Shown here: positions 52,983 to 61,080 of the stretch, piece by piece | Position numbering within the stretch: the stretch's first letter is position 1 | How the letters are laid out: the number at the start of each line of letters is the position of its first letter | Assembly (NCBI RefSeq): GCF_000515395.1 | Contig: NZ_KI911782.1 | Coordinates: 4,615,970 to 4,679,969 of the forward strand | Direction of reading: 5' to 3' | Length of the DNA: 64,000 nucleotides | DNA from: Jiangella gansuensis DSM 44835 | Lineage (GTDB): Bacteria; Actinomycetota; Actinomycetes; Jiangellales; Jiangellaceae | Translations under genes and position numbers: made by a program | Notes under the pieces: generated by a model | Told to the model about the DNA's origin: nothing | What the model saw: only the letters and a program-made list of their open reading frames with translations | Database searches by the model: none

Positions 52983-53543
52983 TCAGACGTGTTCGGAGAC
53001 GAGCACGGCGGACGTGTCCGGCTCGAGTGCCCGGAACACGTGCGGGAGGTCGCCGGGGTAGGCGACGTAGTCACCTGGCGACAGTTCGACGGGGTCGTCG
53101 GTGAGGCCGATCAGGGCCCGGCCGGCGGCCAGCACCACATGCTCGACCACCCCTGGCATGTGCGGCTCGGACACCCGTGGCTCACCGGGCTGCGCGGCGA
53201 CACGGTAGATGTCGCGCCGGGCCGCCGGGGGACTGGCCGAGAGCACCGTGGCGACGTAGTCGGCCCGCTCCGACGCCACCGCCGGGCCTTCGCCGGCGCG
53301 GATGACCTGGACCCTGGGTCGCGGCGGCTCCACCAGCTGGGCGAACGGGACGTCGAGGGCGACGCTGAGCGCCCAGAGCGTCTCGACGCTGGGGTTGCCG
53401 GTGGCGGCTTCCAGCTGCGACAGGGTCGACTTCGCGATGCCGGCGCGGCGGGCCAGTTCGGCGAGGGAGAGCCCGACGCGGCGCCGCTCCCGCTGCAACG
53501 AGGCGGCGATGACAGTGAGTGGGGCTCCGGTGTTCTCGGCCAT
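52983..53543 (-). CDS. XRE-family regulator with cupin domain
   Basis: ATG 53543 starts MAENTGAPLTVIAASLQRER. The HTH is VGLSLAELARRAGIAKSTLS, QLEAATGNPSVETLWAL; the cupin sensor follows (MPGVVEHVVLAAGRALIGLT, YVAYPGDLPHVFRAL). 186 aa. It is divergent from azlCD, with GTTCG-type palindromes between, so it likely represses that exporter. Confidence 0.88.
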   Translation of the reverse strand: MAENTGAPLTVIAASLQRERRRVGLSLAELARRAGIAKSTLSQLEAATGNPSVETLWALSVALDVPFAQLVEPPRPRVQVIRAGEGPAVASERADYVATVLSASPPAARRDIYRVAAQPGEPRVSEPHMPGVVEHVVLAAGRALIGLTDDPVELSPGDYVAYPGDLPHVFRALEPDTSAVLVSEHV

Positions 53544-53569
53544 GCGTCGTTCGCTCCATCGGTCGGTAG

Positions 53570-53634
53570 GTTCGTCTTGACGAACGCTAGGTGCTCCGTT
53601 CATTGTAGTGACCATGCGTTCGATATGGCGAACG
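53570..53634. promoter_or_regulatory. Paired GTTCG palindromes, candidate operators of the XRE-cupin regulator
   Basis: GTTCGTCTTGACGAAC (53570-53585) and CGTTCG-N6-CGAACG (53617-53634) flank the azlC start at 53614. A CATTGT -10-like box (53601-53606) lies between them, so binding at both sites would block azlC transcription. Confidence 0.55.
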
Positions 53635-54345
53635 ATCCGGTCGTCGCCGGACCTGGGCCGCGACATCGCGCTGGTCTGCGCCGCTGACGCGCTGGTCGGG
53701 CTCTCCTTCGGTGCCATCACTGTGGGCGCCGGGCTGCCCGTATGGCTGCCGATGCTGCTCTCGCTGGTGGTCTTCGCCGGGGCCGCCCAGTTCATGTTCG
53801 TCGGCCTGATCGCCTCCGGCGGCAACCCGGTCACGGCCGTCGCCGCCGGGCTGCTCGTCAACGCCCGCCACCTGCCGTTCGGGTTCACCGTCGGCGACCT
53901 ACTGGGACGAGGGTGGCGCCGCGTCGTCGGCAGCCACATCATGACGGACGAATCGGTCGCGTTCGCACTGGCTCAGCCGGATCACGCGCGCCGCCGAGCC
54001 GCGTACTGGGCCGTCGGCGTCGGAGTCTTCGTCTGCTGGAACCTGGGCGTCCTGGCTGGGGCGTTCGGCGGCACGGTCGTCACCGACACCGATCGGCTCG
54101 GCCTGGACGCCGCGTTCCCCGCCGTCCTGCTGGCGCTCGTGCTGCCGTCGCTGCGCGACCCCGCGACTCGCCGGGCGGCGGCGGCCGGAGCTGTGATCAC
54201 ACTGGTCACGACGCCCTTCCTGCCGGCTGGGTTGCCGGTGCTGCTGGCCCTGGCCGGAGTGCTGCTGGCGCTGAGCGGCCGGCGCGGCGGCGCGACGTCG
54301 TCGCCGTCGTCGTCGGCGCCCGAGTCCTCGGAGGCGGCACGGTGA
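53614..54345 (+). CDS. azlC: AzlC-family branched-chain amino acid exporter large subunit
   Basis: ALVCAADALVGLSFGAITVG, VFAGAAQFMFVGLIASGG and LLVNARHLPFGFTVGDLLGR with GSHIMTDESVAFAL are the AzlC hallmarks; several hydrophobic helices. ATG 53614 is seven nt after CATTGT; GTG 53608 is the alternative start. 243 aa. It forms an amino-acid exporter with AzlD, whose gene overlaps by four bases. Confidence 0.9.
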   Translation: MRSIWRTIRSSPDLGRDIALVCAADALVGLSFGAITVGAGLPVWLPMLLSLVVFAGAAQFMFVGLIASGGNPVTAVAAGLLVNARHLPFGFTVGDLLGRGWRRVVGSHIMTDESVAFALAQPDHARRRAAYWAVGVGVFVCWNLGVLAGAFGGTVVTDTDRLGLDAAFPAVLLALVLPSLRDPATRRAAAAGAVITLVTTPFLPAGLPVLLALAGVLLALSGRRGGATSSPSSSAPESSEAAR

Positions 54346-54674
54346 CGATGTCCTGGCCGGTGCTGGTGGCGGCCGTGCTGGTGCTGGCCGCCGGCACCTT
54401 CGCGTTCCGTATCGCCGGGCCGCTGGTGCGGGAGCGGATGTCGGTCTCGGTGTCGCCCGACGTCGAACGGCTGGTCGCGATCGGCGCCGTCGTTCTTCTG
54501 GCCGCGCTGGTCGCCACGAGCGCGCTGCTGGACGACGGCGGGCCGGCCGGCGTCGCCCGCCCGGCGGGAGTGGCCGTGGGCGGTCTGCTGGCCTGGCGGC
54601 GGGTCCCGTTCGTCCTGATCGTGGTGGCGGCTGCCGGGGTCGCCGCCGGCCTGCGCCTGCTCGGCGTCCCATGA
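54342..54674 (+). CDS. azlD: AzlD-family exporter small subunit
   Basis: GTG 54342 overlaps the azlC stop (GTGA). Three to four helices (PVLVAAVLVLAAGTFAFRIA, VAIGAVVLLAALVATSALL, VPFVLIVVAAAGVAAGL) fit the small AzlD subunit; 110 aa. ATG 54348 is an alternative start. Confidence 0.85.
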   Translation: MTMSWPVLVAAVLVLAAGTFAFRIAGPLVRERMSVSVSPDVERLVAIGAVVLLAALVATSALLDDGGPAGVARPAGVAVGGLLAWRRVPFVLIVVAAAGVAAGLRLLGVP

Positions 54675-54730
54675 TCAACCGCGGCGAAAATGGGTGGTGC
54701 CGCGTCGGCGGGGGCGGCATCATCGCCGTC

Positions 54731-54838
54731 ATGACCTTCACGCCCGCGTCCGCGCTCCTGCCCGTCCTCGACCTTGTCGGGGCGAAGCAGCAGCAGACGC
54801 CGTCGTCTTGGCGGAGGTCGACCAGCACAGCACCATGA
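54731..54838 (+). CDS. Short ORF ending on the lysE-type start
   Basis: A 35-residue frame from ATG 54731 (MTFTPASALLPVLDLVGAKQ ...) ends at TGA 54836-54838, overlapping ATG 54835 of the next gene as ATGA. It could serve translational coupling; the following gene has no close ribosome site of its own. Low confidence that the peptide itself matters. Confidence 0.3.
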   Translation: MTFTPASALLPVLDLVGAKQQQTPSSWRRSTSTAP

Positions 54839-55467
54839 CCGCGGCGCTCATCGCCGGGGTGCTGGCCGGGTACGGCATCGCGATTCCGGTCGGAGCCGTC
54901 GGCGCCTATCTGGTCGCGCTCACCGCCCGGACGACGTGGCGGGTCGGGGCAGCCGCGGCGCTCGGAATCGCCACCGTCGACGGAGCCTATGCGGTGGTGG
55001 CCGTGCTCGGGGGCGCGGCGCTGGCTGGGTCGATCGAGGCATACGCGGAGCCGCTGCGCTGGGTCTCGGCCGGGGTGCTCCTCGCCATGGCGGCGGCCGG
55101 TGCGGTGCGGGCATACGCGCGGCACCGCGCCGGGCCGCTCGGGGCCACCGCCGCGCCGTCCCGGAACCGTCCGGTCACCGCGCTGCGGTCGTACCTGGCG
55201 TTCATCGGCATCACGGCGGTCAACCCGCTGACGGTGGTGTACTTCGCCGCCCTGGTGGTCGGCAGCCGGGCCGACCTGGACGGCGGCGCCGAGGCGACGG
55301 TGTTCGTGGCGGCCGCGTTCGCGGCGTCGGCCAGCTGGCAACTCCTGCTGGCCAGCGGTGGCGCGCTGCTCGGCCGCTTCGTCGTCAGCGACCGCGGCCG
55401 GCTGGCGACGGCGCTGGTGTCCAGCGCGATGATCATCGCGCTGGCCGTGCACATGGTCGTCGGCTGA
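54835..55467 (+). CDS. LysE-family translocator
   Basis: LIAGVLAGYGIAIPVGAVGA, LVALTARTTWRVGAAAALGI, LAFIGITAVNPLTVVYFAAL and FVVSDRGRLATALVSSAM match LysE/RhtB exporters, with about six helices. 210 aa. It exports amino acids or similar cations. It lies downstream of azlCD, so two amino-acid exporters are side by side. Confidence 0.85.
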   Translation: MTAALIAGVLAGYGIAIPVGAVGAYLVALTARTTWRVGAAAALGIATVDGAYAVVAVLGGAALAGSIEAYAEPLRWVSAGVLLAMAAAGAVRAYARHRAGPLGATAAPSRNRPVTALRSYLAFIGITAVNPLTVVYFAALVVGSRADLDGGAEATVFVAAAFAASASWQLLLASGGALLGRFVVSDRGRLATALVSSAMIIALAVHMVVG

Positions 55468-55470
55468 GGG

Positions 55471-56955
55471 TCAGGAGCTGCTGCTTGTCCTTCCCATCGG
55501 CTGGCGCACCAGGATCTCGTCGACGTAGCAGTACTGCCAGCCCGCGCCCGGCTCCAGCGACTGGATCACCGGGTGCCGCTCCCGCTCGAAGTGAGCGGTG
55601 GTGTGCTTGTTCGGCGAGTCGTCGCAGCAGCCGACATAGCCGCACTTCATGCACAGGCGCAGCTGCACCCAGGCGTCGCCGAGCTCGACGCATTCCTGGC
55701 ACACGTCGACGTCGGAGTCGGTGATCTTCATCTGGTCCTGGTGCGTGCACGACGTGCTCATCGTCTCCGAACGCACGTACCGGTACTCCGAGCGCAGCAG
55801 CCGATCCGGCACGAAGCGGGTGAAGTGCCGCGACTGCGTCGCCAGCAGCGGCGCCACGATGGCCAGCACCAGCACGTACAGCGCGACGAACGGGCCGAGC
55901 CGCCTGTCCAGGCCGGCCGCGATGGCGAGGGTCGCCAGGATCAGCGAGAACTCGCCCCGCCCCAGCACCGTCAGCCCCACGTTCACCGCTCCCAGCTGGT
56001 TGAACCCGAACAGCCTGGCGGTGACGATGCCGGCGGTCAGGTTGGTGGCCAGGGTGACGACGACGGCGATGGCCACCGGCAGGGCCACCTCACCGAGGTC
56101 GGCGACGTCGATGGTGAGCCCGAACGAAACGAAGAAGATGGCCGCGAACACGTCCCGCAGCGGCAGGACCAGTTGCTCGACCCGCTCCTTCAACGTCGTC
56201 TGCGAGACCACGAGGCCGATCATGAGCGCCCCGATGGCCTCGGAGACCCCGACCTCCAGGGCGATGCCCGCCACCAGCACGACGAGCCCGACCATGAGGA
56301 TGGCCAGCAGCTCGTTCTCCCGGGTGTCCAGCAGCACCGCCACGGCACGGGCGCCGAACCGGGCCATCGCGAAGAGCAGCACCAGGAAGCCGAAGCTGAT
56401 CAACAGGTCGAGGACGAACTCGGACGTCGAGCCGGAGTCGTTCAGCACCGGCGACAGCAGCGCCAGGTAGAACGCGAGGAAGAGATCCTCGATGACGATG
56501 ATGCCGAGGATGACGGGCGTTTCGGCGTTGGTCAGCCGGCGCAGCTCGATGAGCAGCTTCGTCGCGATCGCGGAGGACGAGATGCCCAGCGCCCCGGCGG
56601 TCACGAACGCCTCGGCCGTTCCCCAGCCCAGCGCGAACCCCAGCATCAGGCCGGCGCTGATGTTCAGCGCGATGTAGACGCCAGCGGCGATGAACAGCCG
56701 CCGGCCGCTGCCCAGGACCTGGTCGGCCGGGAACTCCACACCGAGGTGGAACAGCAGCAACACCAGACCCAGCGAGGCCAGGATGGCGAGGTCCTCCGGA
56801 TGCTCGATGAGCGTCGGTCCGGGCGTGCCCGGACCGAGGAGGATGCCCACCAGCATGTAGCACGGCACGGTGGGTAACCCGAACCGCCGGCCCAACCGCG
56901 CGACGAGCCCGGCGATCAGGACCAGCGCGCCCAGTCCGATGAGATCCGCGTGCAC
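55471..56955 (-). CDS. CPA2-family cation:proton antiporter fused to a UBP-type zinc finger
   Basis: Twelve or so helices with LVGILLGPGTPGPTLIEHPE, LLLFHLGVEFPADQVLGSGR and GISSSAIATKLLIELRRLTN, plus LTVLGRGEFSLILA, are typical of KefB-like antiporters (about 400 residues). After SEYRYVRSETMSTSCTHQDQ a zinc-finger UBP-like domain follows (VCQECVELGDAWVQLRLCMK, CGYVGCCDDSPNKHTTAHFE, RERHPVIQSLEPGAGWQYCY), all in one frame. 494 aa. The fusion is the notable part; the small regulatory gene precedes it. Confidence 0.88.
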   Translation of the reverse strand: MHADLIGLGALVLIAGLVARLGRRFGLPTVPCYMLVGILLGPGTPGPTLIEHPEDLAILASLGLVLLLFHLGVEFPADQVLGSGRRLFIAAGVYIALNISAGLMLGFALGWGTAEAFVTAGALGISSSAIATKLLIELRRLTNAETPVILGIIVIEDLFLAFYLALLSPVLNDSGSTSEFVLDLLISFGFLVLLFAMARFGARAVAVLLDTRENELLAILMVGLVVLVAGIALEVGVSEAIGALMIGLVVSQTTLKERVEQLVLPLRDVFAAIFFVSFGLTIDVADLGEVALPVAIAVVVTLATNLTAGIVTARLFGFNQLGAVNVGLTVLGRGEFSLILATLAIAAGLDRRLGPFVALYVLVLAIVAPLLATQSRHFTRFVPDRLLRSEYRYVRSETMSTSCTHQDQMKITDSDVDVCQECVELGDAWVQLRLCMKCGYVGCCDDSPNKHTTAHFERERHPVIQSLEPGAGWQYCYVDEILVRQPMGRTSSSS

Positions 56956-56960
56956 AGCCC

Positions 56961-57185
56961 CTAGCCCTCGAAGAACGTGCCGGTGAGGACAGCTCCGAGC
57001 TTCAGCGCCTGCTCGCTGGTGAGCTCGAGGACCGCCGTGGGCTCCTCGCCCTTGTCGGTGAAGACGTAGAGGTCGCGGCTGCCGTGCCGTACGACCACGG
57101 AGATGCGCTGAGTGGCGCTTCCCAGATCGATGTCGTAGCGCTTCCCGATGCCGGGAAGCTCCTGCATGTGAACGCCCTGACCCAT
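56961..57185 (-). CDS. KhtT-like regulatory subunit of the cation:proton antiporter (N-terminal domain only)
   Basis: ATG 57185 follows AAAGGACACC. MQELPGIGKRYDIDLGSATQ, RISVVVRHGSRDLYVFT and VLELTSEQALKLGAVLTGTF match the N-terminal domain of KhtT/AmhM-type regulators. At 74 aa it lacks the TrkA-C nucleotide-binding half present in the full-length family (about 160). It is five bp upstream of the antiporter gene, so the two form an operon. Confidence 0.75.
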   Translation of the reverse strand: MGQGVHMQELPGIGKRYDIDLGSATQRISVVVRHGSRDLYVFTDKGEEPTAVLELTSEQALKLGAVLTGTFFEG

Positions 57186-57222
57186 GATGTGGTGTCCTTT
57201 CGTCCAGGCGACCAGCGCAAGT

Positions 57223-58800
57223 CTAGAGCCGCCGGAGGCGTTGGAAGACCGGCTCAGGTCGGCCGACACCGGCACCGTCGCCCAGTTGGTCACACAAACG
57301 CGTCGCGCCGGCCGGCAGAAACGGCTCCAGCTCACCGGCGAGGGCGCGGCAGGCATGCACGAGAACCCCCAGCACGTTCGCGAGATGCGCGGCCGCCGCG
57401 GTGTCGCCCGCGGTGGCCCGCCGGGCCAGCTCCCACGGCCGTTCGCCCTCCACCGTCCGGTTGCCCTGGTCGACGACGGCGCCGATCGCTGCGGTGGCGG
57501 CGCGCAGGTCGAAGATCGCCAGCGCCCGGTCGACGGCGTCTGGCAGCGCGTCCGCCGCGATCACGAGCGGATGGCCGCCCGCGCCCGTGGCCCATGGACC
57601 GGCCACGACGCCGTCGCCGAATCGGTGCACGAGGGTGAGCGTGCGGTGCACCAGGTTGCCGAGCCCGTTCGCCAGGTCCTGGTCGTGCCGCGTGAGCAGG
57701 CGGTCCACGGTGAAGTCGGTGTCACCGATGCGTGCGACGTCGCGTACGAGCCACCAGCGCACGGCGTCGCTTCCGTAACGGCGGGCCAGTCCGGCCGGAT
57801 CGGCGGCGTGCCCCACGCCCTTGGCCAGCTTGGCGCCGTCGACGCTGAGATAGTCGTGGACGTAGACGGCCGTCGGCAGCGGCAGACCGGCCGACAGCAG
57901 CTGGGCCAGCCAGAACACGGCGTGGAACCGCACGATGCCCTTGCCGACGACGTGGATCCGCTCGGCGGACTCGACCCACCAGGTGCGGAAGGGTTTGCCG
58001 TCGTCGTCGTCGTGGTGGTCGTCGTGGCCGCCGTCGGCCGGGTCCGCGCCGGTGGAGCCGTAGCCGAGCGCCGTCACGTAGTTGGCCAGCGCGTCCCACC
58101 AGACGTAGACCACCTGAGCCGGGTCGTCGGGGACGGCGATGCCCCAGCCGCCGGCCCGGTCTGCCGGGCGGGAGACGCTGATGTCGGCCAGACCCGCTCG
58201 GACGAACGCGAGCACCTCGTTGCGGCGCGCGGCCGGCTCGACCCGGACTCGGCCGGACTCCAGCACGGCGCGCAGGGCGTCGGTGTAGCGGGACAGCCGG
58301 AAGAACCAGTTCTCCTCGCTGACTCGTTCCGGTGCGGTGCCGTGCTCCGGGCAACGCCCGCCGGCCAGTTCCTCCAGCGCGTAGAACTGCTCACAGCCGG
58401 CGCAGTAGAGGCCCTCGTAGCGGCGTCGGTAGAGGTCGCCGTTCGCGGCGCACCGCCGCCAGATCCGCCGCACCCCGGGCGCGTGTCGCGGATCGGTTCC
58501 GGTGCGGATGTGGTCGTCGTAGGAGAGTTGGAGCGGCTCGCGCAGCGCCGCGAACCGGGCCGCATTGGCTGCGACGAACTCGCGGACGTCCACACCCGCA
58601 GCATGGGCGGCGGTGACGTTCTTGAGGGCGTTGTCGTCCGTTCCGGTCAGGAACCGGACCGGTCGCCGACGCCGGCGGGCATGCCGGGCGAGAACGTCGG
58701 CCTGCACCAGCTCCAGCGCGTGGCCGAGGTGCGGGTCGCCGTTGACGTAGGGGATCGCGGTCGTGACGTAGACATGGGTGTTCTCGGGGGTCGTGGTCAT
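57223..58800 (-). CDS. metG: Methionyl-tRNA synthetase, short form
   Basis: ATG 58800 follows GGAAGGAGACC. HIGH-type motif GDPHLGHALELVQADVLARH, zinc knuckle YCAGCEQFYALEELAGGRCP, ENWFFRLSRY, FHAVFWLAQLL and a degenerate KMSKS region DGAKLAKGVG are visible, then the helical anticodon-binding domain (TFTVDRLLTRHDQDLANGLG-like). 525 aa, without the C-terminal tRNA-binding/dimer domain. It is probably a second MetRS. The Met leader and terminator at 58849-58951 precede it. Confidence 0.85.
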   Translation of the reverse strand: MTTTPENTHVYVTTAIPYVNGDPHLGHALELVQADVLARHARRRRRPVRFLTGTDDNALKNVTAAHAAGVDVREFVAANAARFAALREPLQLSYDDHIRTGTDPRHAPGVRRIWRRCAANGDLYRRRYEGLYCAGCEQFYALEELAGGRCPEHGTAPERVSEENWFFRLSRYTDALRAVLESGRVRVEPAARRNEVLAFVRAGLADISVSRPADRAGGWGIAVPDDPAQVVYVWWDALANYVTALGYGSTGADPADGGHDDHHDDDDGKPFRTWWVESAERIHVVGKGIVRFHAVFWLAQLLSAGLPLPTAVYVHDYLSVDGAKLAKGVGHAADPAGLARRYGSDAVRWWLVRDVARIGDTDFTVDRLLTRHDQDLANGLGNLVHRTLTLVHRFGDGVVAGPWATGAGGHPLVIAADALPDAVDRALAIFDLRAATAAIGAVVDQGNRTVEGERPWELARRATAGDTAAAAHLANVLGVLVHACRALAGELEPFLPAGATRLCDQLGDGAGVGRPEPVFQRLRRL

Positions 58801-58839
58801 GATGGTCTCCTTCCGCCCTGCCGTGGACGATGGAGCCCG

Positions 58840-58872
58840 GACACACGAAAGCCCCCGCATCGGCAGGGGCTT
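58840..58872 (-). terminator. Attenuator terminator hairpin of the methionyl-tRNA synthetase gene
   Basis: On the minus strand AAGCCCCTGC and GCGGGGGCTT (58872-58849) pair fully, with one U-G wobble, around CGAT, followed by TCGTGTGT. It stands 19 nt after the leader-peptide stop and about 48 nt before the synthetase start. Confidence 0.75.
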
Positions 58873-58891
58873 CGGCTGGTCGGTGACTGTG

Positions 58892-58951
58892 TCAGCGCAC
58901 GCTCGGCGGCCCCGTGACGGGGCGCATCATCCGCTGGTGGCGCTGGTTCAT
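58892..58951 (-). CDS. Methionine-codon attenuator leader peptide
   Basis: The 19-residue frame MNQRHQRMMRPVTGPPSVR starts at ATG 58951, six nt after TACGAT on the minus strand (likely leaderless), and ends at 58892. Besides the start it carries a tandem Met-Met at residues 8-9. It precedes a terminator hairpin and MetRS, so ribosome stalling at Met codons may control read-through. The layout matches the Thr leader at 7118. Confidence 0.7.
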   Translation of the reverse strand: MNQRHQRMMRPVTGPPSVR

Positions 58952-59133
58952 AACGCCATCGTACGCGGCCGACGTCTGGCTGGCCTTCGTCGTCGGTGAC
59001 CCGACCTGTGCTGGGGCGCTTTCGGCGCCGCACCGCGGCCACCTCGTCCGCGCTGAGGATCGGCATCGCGCTGACGATGGCCATCTCGATGTGTCTGCGG
59101 GCGTTGTCGGTGGTGGCTGTTAGGGTCGTTCGT

Positions 59134-61080
59134 ATGTTCGGAAACAGCGGTCTGAGTGGTGCGTTGCGGGATGTTGATCCCGCGGCGGCGGGTCTGGTTG
59201 CCCGCGACCCGCAGACCGGGGCGTGGGTGAGCTTCGACCCGGGCGAGCTGCCCGACGACGCCGACGTCGGCCTGGATGTGCTGCCGGACGGTTTCCTCGA
59301 TGCGGAGTTGACGGCCCTGCTCGACACCGACGCGGGCGGTGGTGTGCTGGTCGAGGAGACGCTGCCGGGGCCGGACTTGGCGGAGGCCTTGGCAGCGGTG
59401 AAGCTGGGGGCGGTGTCGACGTATGACGTGGTGGAGGCGGTCGCAGGGTGGGGCCGGCTGATTGCCTGGGCGCAGGCCGGGCAGGCGGCGGCGTTGGCGG
59501 AGCTGACCGCCCGCCCGGAACTGCAACCCGAACGGTGTGGGTATCGGTCGGTGAACCCGGTCACGAACACCGCGGTCGAGGTCGCCGCGCGGACGGTGAC
59601 GACGGCCCGGCAGGCGGAGAACCTGATCGGGCACGCGGTGCAACTGGTGCAGGACTTTCCCGCCACCCAGCAGGCGCTGGCGCGCGGGCTGATCGATGAG
59701 CGTCGCGCACGGGTGATCACCGGCGAGTTGGGTGGACAGGACGAGCAGGTGCGGCGGCGGGTGGAGGCGGCGGTGCTGCCGGTGGCGCCTGGGTTGGACT
59801 CGGTGGCGCTGCGGCGGCGGATCACCCAGTTGCTGCACGAGCTCGCCCCGGTCCAGACCGAGCAGCGGTGCCGGGAAGCGCGGGAGCGTCGTGATGTGAC
59901 GGTCACGCCGGCGGCGGATGCGATGGCCTATCTGCAGGCGTTCTTGCCGGCGGAGGATGCGATGGCGGTGAAGACGGTCCTGGATGCCGCGGCCGGCACC
60001 CTGAAGCGTGGTGACCGTGCCGCCGGACGCCAGCCGGTTCGTACGGCGGCGCAGTGTCGCGCGGACGCGCTCGCGGCGCTGGCGTGGGCCGCCCTGGACA
60101 CCCAACACATCGGCCCCACCCCCGGCCCGCGGGGCGACGGCGACCCGAACCCGAACCCGAGCCCGGACTCACACCCGGGCCCGGCTGCCGGCCCGGGCCA
60201 GGTGGCGTTCACGGTGGCGGCATCAGACCCGGTCCCGGGTCTGGTCGCGCAGCCGGTCGCGCTCGCGTTCCAGCATCGGCCCGGCTGCCCCTGCAACTGC
60301 AACCGTGGACTCGACGTGCCTGGGACGCGGCTCGACCTCCCAGAGGCCGACGCCGGGGCCGGGCCGACCGGCGAGACCACCCCGCCGGGCGCAACAGGGT
60401 CCCCGACACGGGGCGTGGCCGGCTCCTCCTCGTCGGGGGAGCCGGTGGCGATCCCGCTCGCGTCCGCGCAGGGGCAGGCGGTGGCGGTGCAGGTGACGTT
60501 CGCGTTCCGGTCACTGGCCGGGCTCAGCGACGAGCCCGCGCACCTGGACGGCTACGGCCCCATCCCGGCCCACATAGGCAGGCATCTGGCCGCCGCCGGG
60601 ATCTGGCAGTGGGTCGGCACCGACCCGGCCAGCGGCCGGTACGTCGACCACGGCCACACCCGCTACCGGCCCACCCAAGCACTCATCGACCACGTCATCC
60701 TGCGCGACCGAACCTGCCGCACCCCCGGCTGCCACCAGCCCGCGACACGTTGCGACATCGACCATGTCGTCGCCCACGCCGCCGGCGGCCCCACCACCGC
60801 CTGCAACTGCCAGCCACTGTGCCGGACCCATCACCTGCTCAAACACCGCGGCCGTTGGCGCGTGGCGCAGCAACCCGACGGCACCACCGTGTGGACCAGC
60901 CCCACCGGACACACCTACCGGAAACCACCCGAACCCATCGACCCCACCCACCCGACCACCGCGCAACCACCCCACCGGAACGACAACGACCACAACACCG
61001 ACCACGACACCGCCGGCGCCGGCGACCAGAGCGACCACGCCGGCCCGCCACCCGATCCGGACGACACGCCCCCGTACTGA
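59134..61080 (+). CDS. DUF222/HNH endonuclease-domain protein (13E12-repeat type)
   Basis: ATG 59134 lies seven nt after TAGGGT. The DUF222 region (VVEAVAGWGRLIAWAQAGQA, AAALAELTARPEL) is followed by a Pro/Asp-rich linker (GDPNPNPSPDSHPGP) and a C-terminal HNH motif: CRTPGCHQPATRCDIDHVVA, HAAGGPTTACNCQPLCRTHH. The extreme C-terminus is low-complexity and rich in D, T, H and P. 648 aa. The family is common and variably copied in actinobacteria; role unclear. Confidence 0.88.
   Translation: MFGNSGLSGALRDVDPAAAGLVARDPQTGAWVSFDPGELPDDADVGLDVLPDGFLDAELTALLDTDAGGGVLVEETLPGPDLAEALAAVKLGAVSTYDVVEAVAGWGRLIAWAQAGQAAALAELTARPELQPERCGYRSVNPVTNTAVEVAARTVTTARQAENLIGHAVQLVQDFPATQQALARGLIDERRARVITGELGGQDEQVRRRVEAAVLPVAPGLDSVALRRRITQLLHELAPVQTEQRCREARERRDVTVTPAADAMAYLQAFLPAEDAMAVKTVLDAAAGTLKRGDRAAGRQPVRTAAQCRADALAALAWAALDTQHIGPTPGPRGDGDPNPNPSPDSHPGPAAGPGQVAFTVAASDPVPGLVAQPVALAFQHRPGCPCNCNRGLDVPGTRLDLPEADAGAGPTGETTPPGATGSPTRGVAGSSSSGEPVAIPLASAQGQAVAVQVTFAFRSLAGLSDEPAHLDGYGPIPAHIGRHLAAAGIWQWVGTDPASGRYVDHGHTRYRPTQALIDHVILRDRTCRTPGCHQPATRCDIDHVVAHAAGGPTTACNCQPLCRTHHLLKHRGRWRVAQQPDGTTVWTSPTGHTYRKPPEPIDPTHPTTAQPPHRNDNDHNTDHDTAGAGDQSDHAGPPPDPDDTPPY

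Noticed and set aside
60130..60180. Proline/asparagine-coding repeat in the HNH gene as a separate repeat element
   Set aside because: It is an in-frame low-complexity linker (DPNPNPSPDS) inside the coding sequence.
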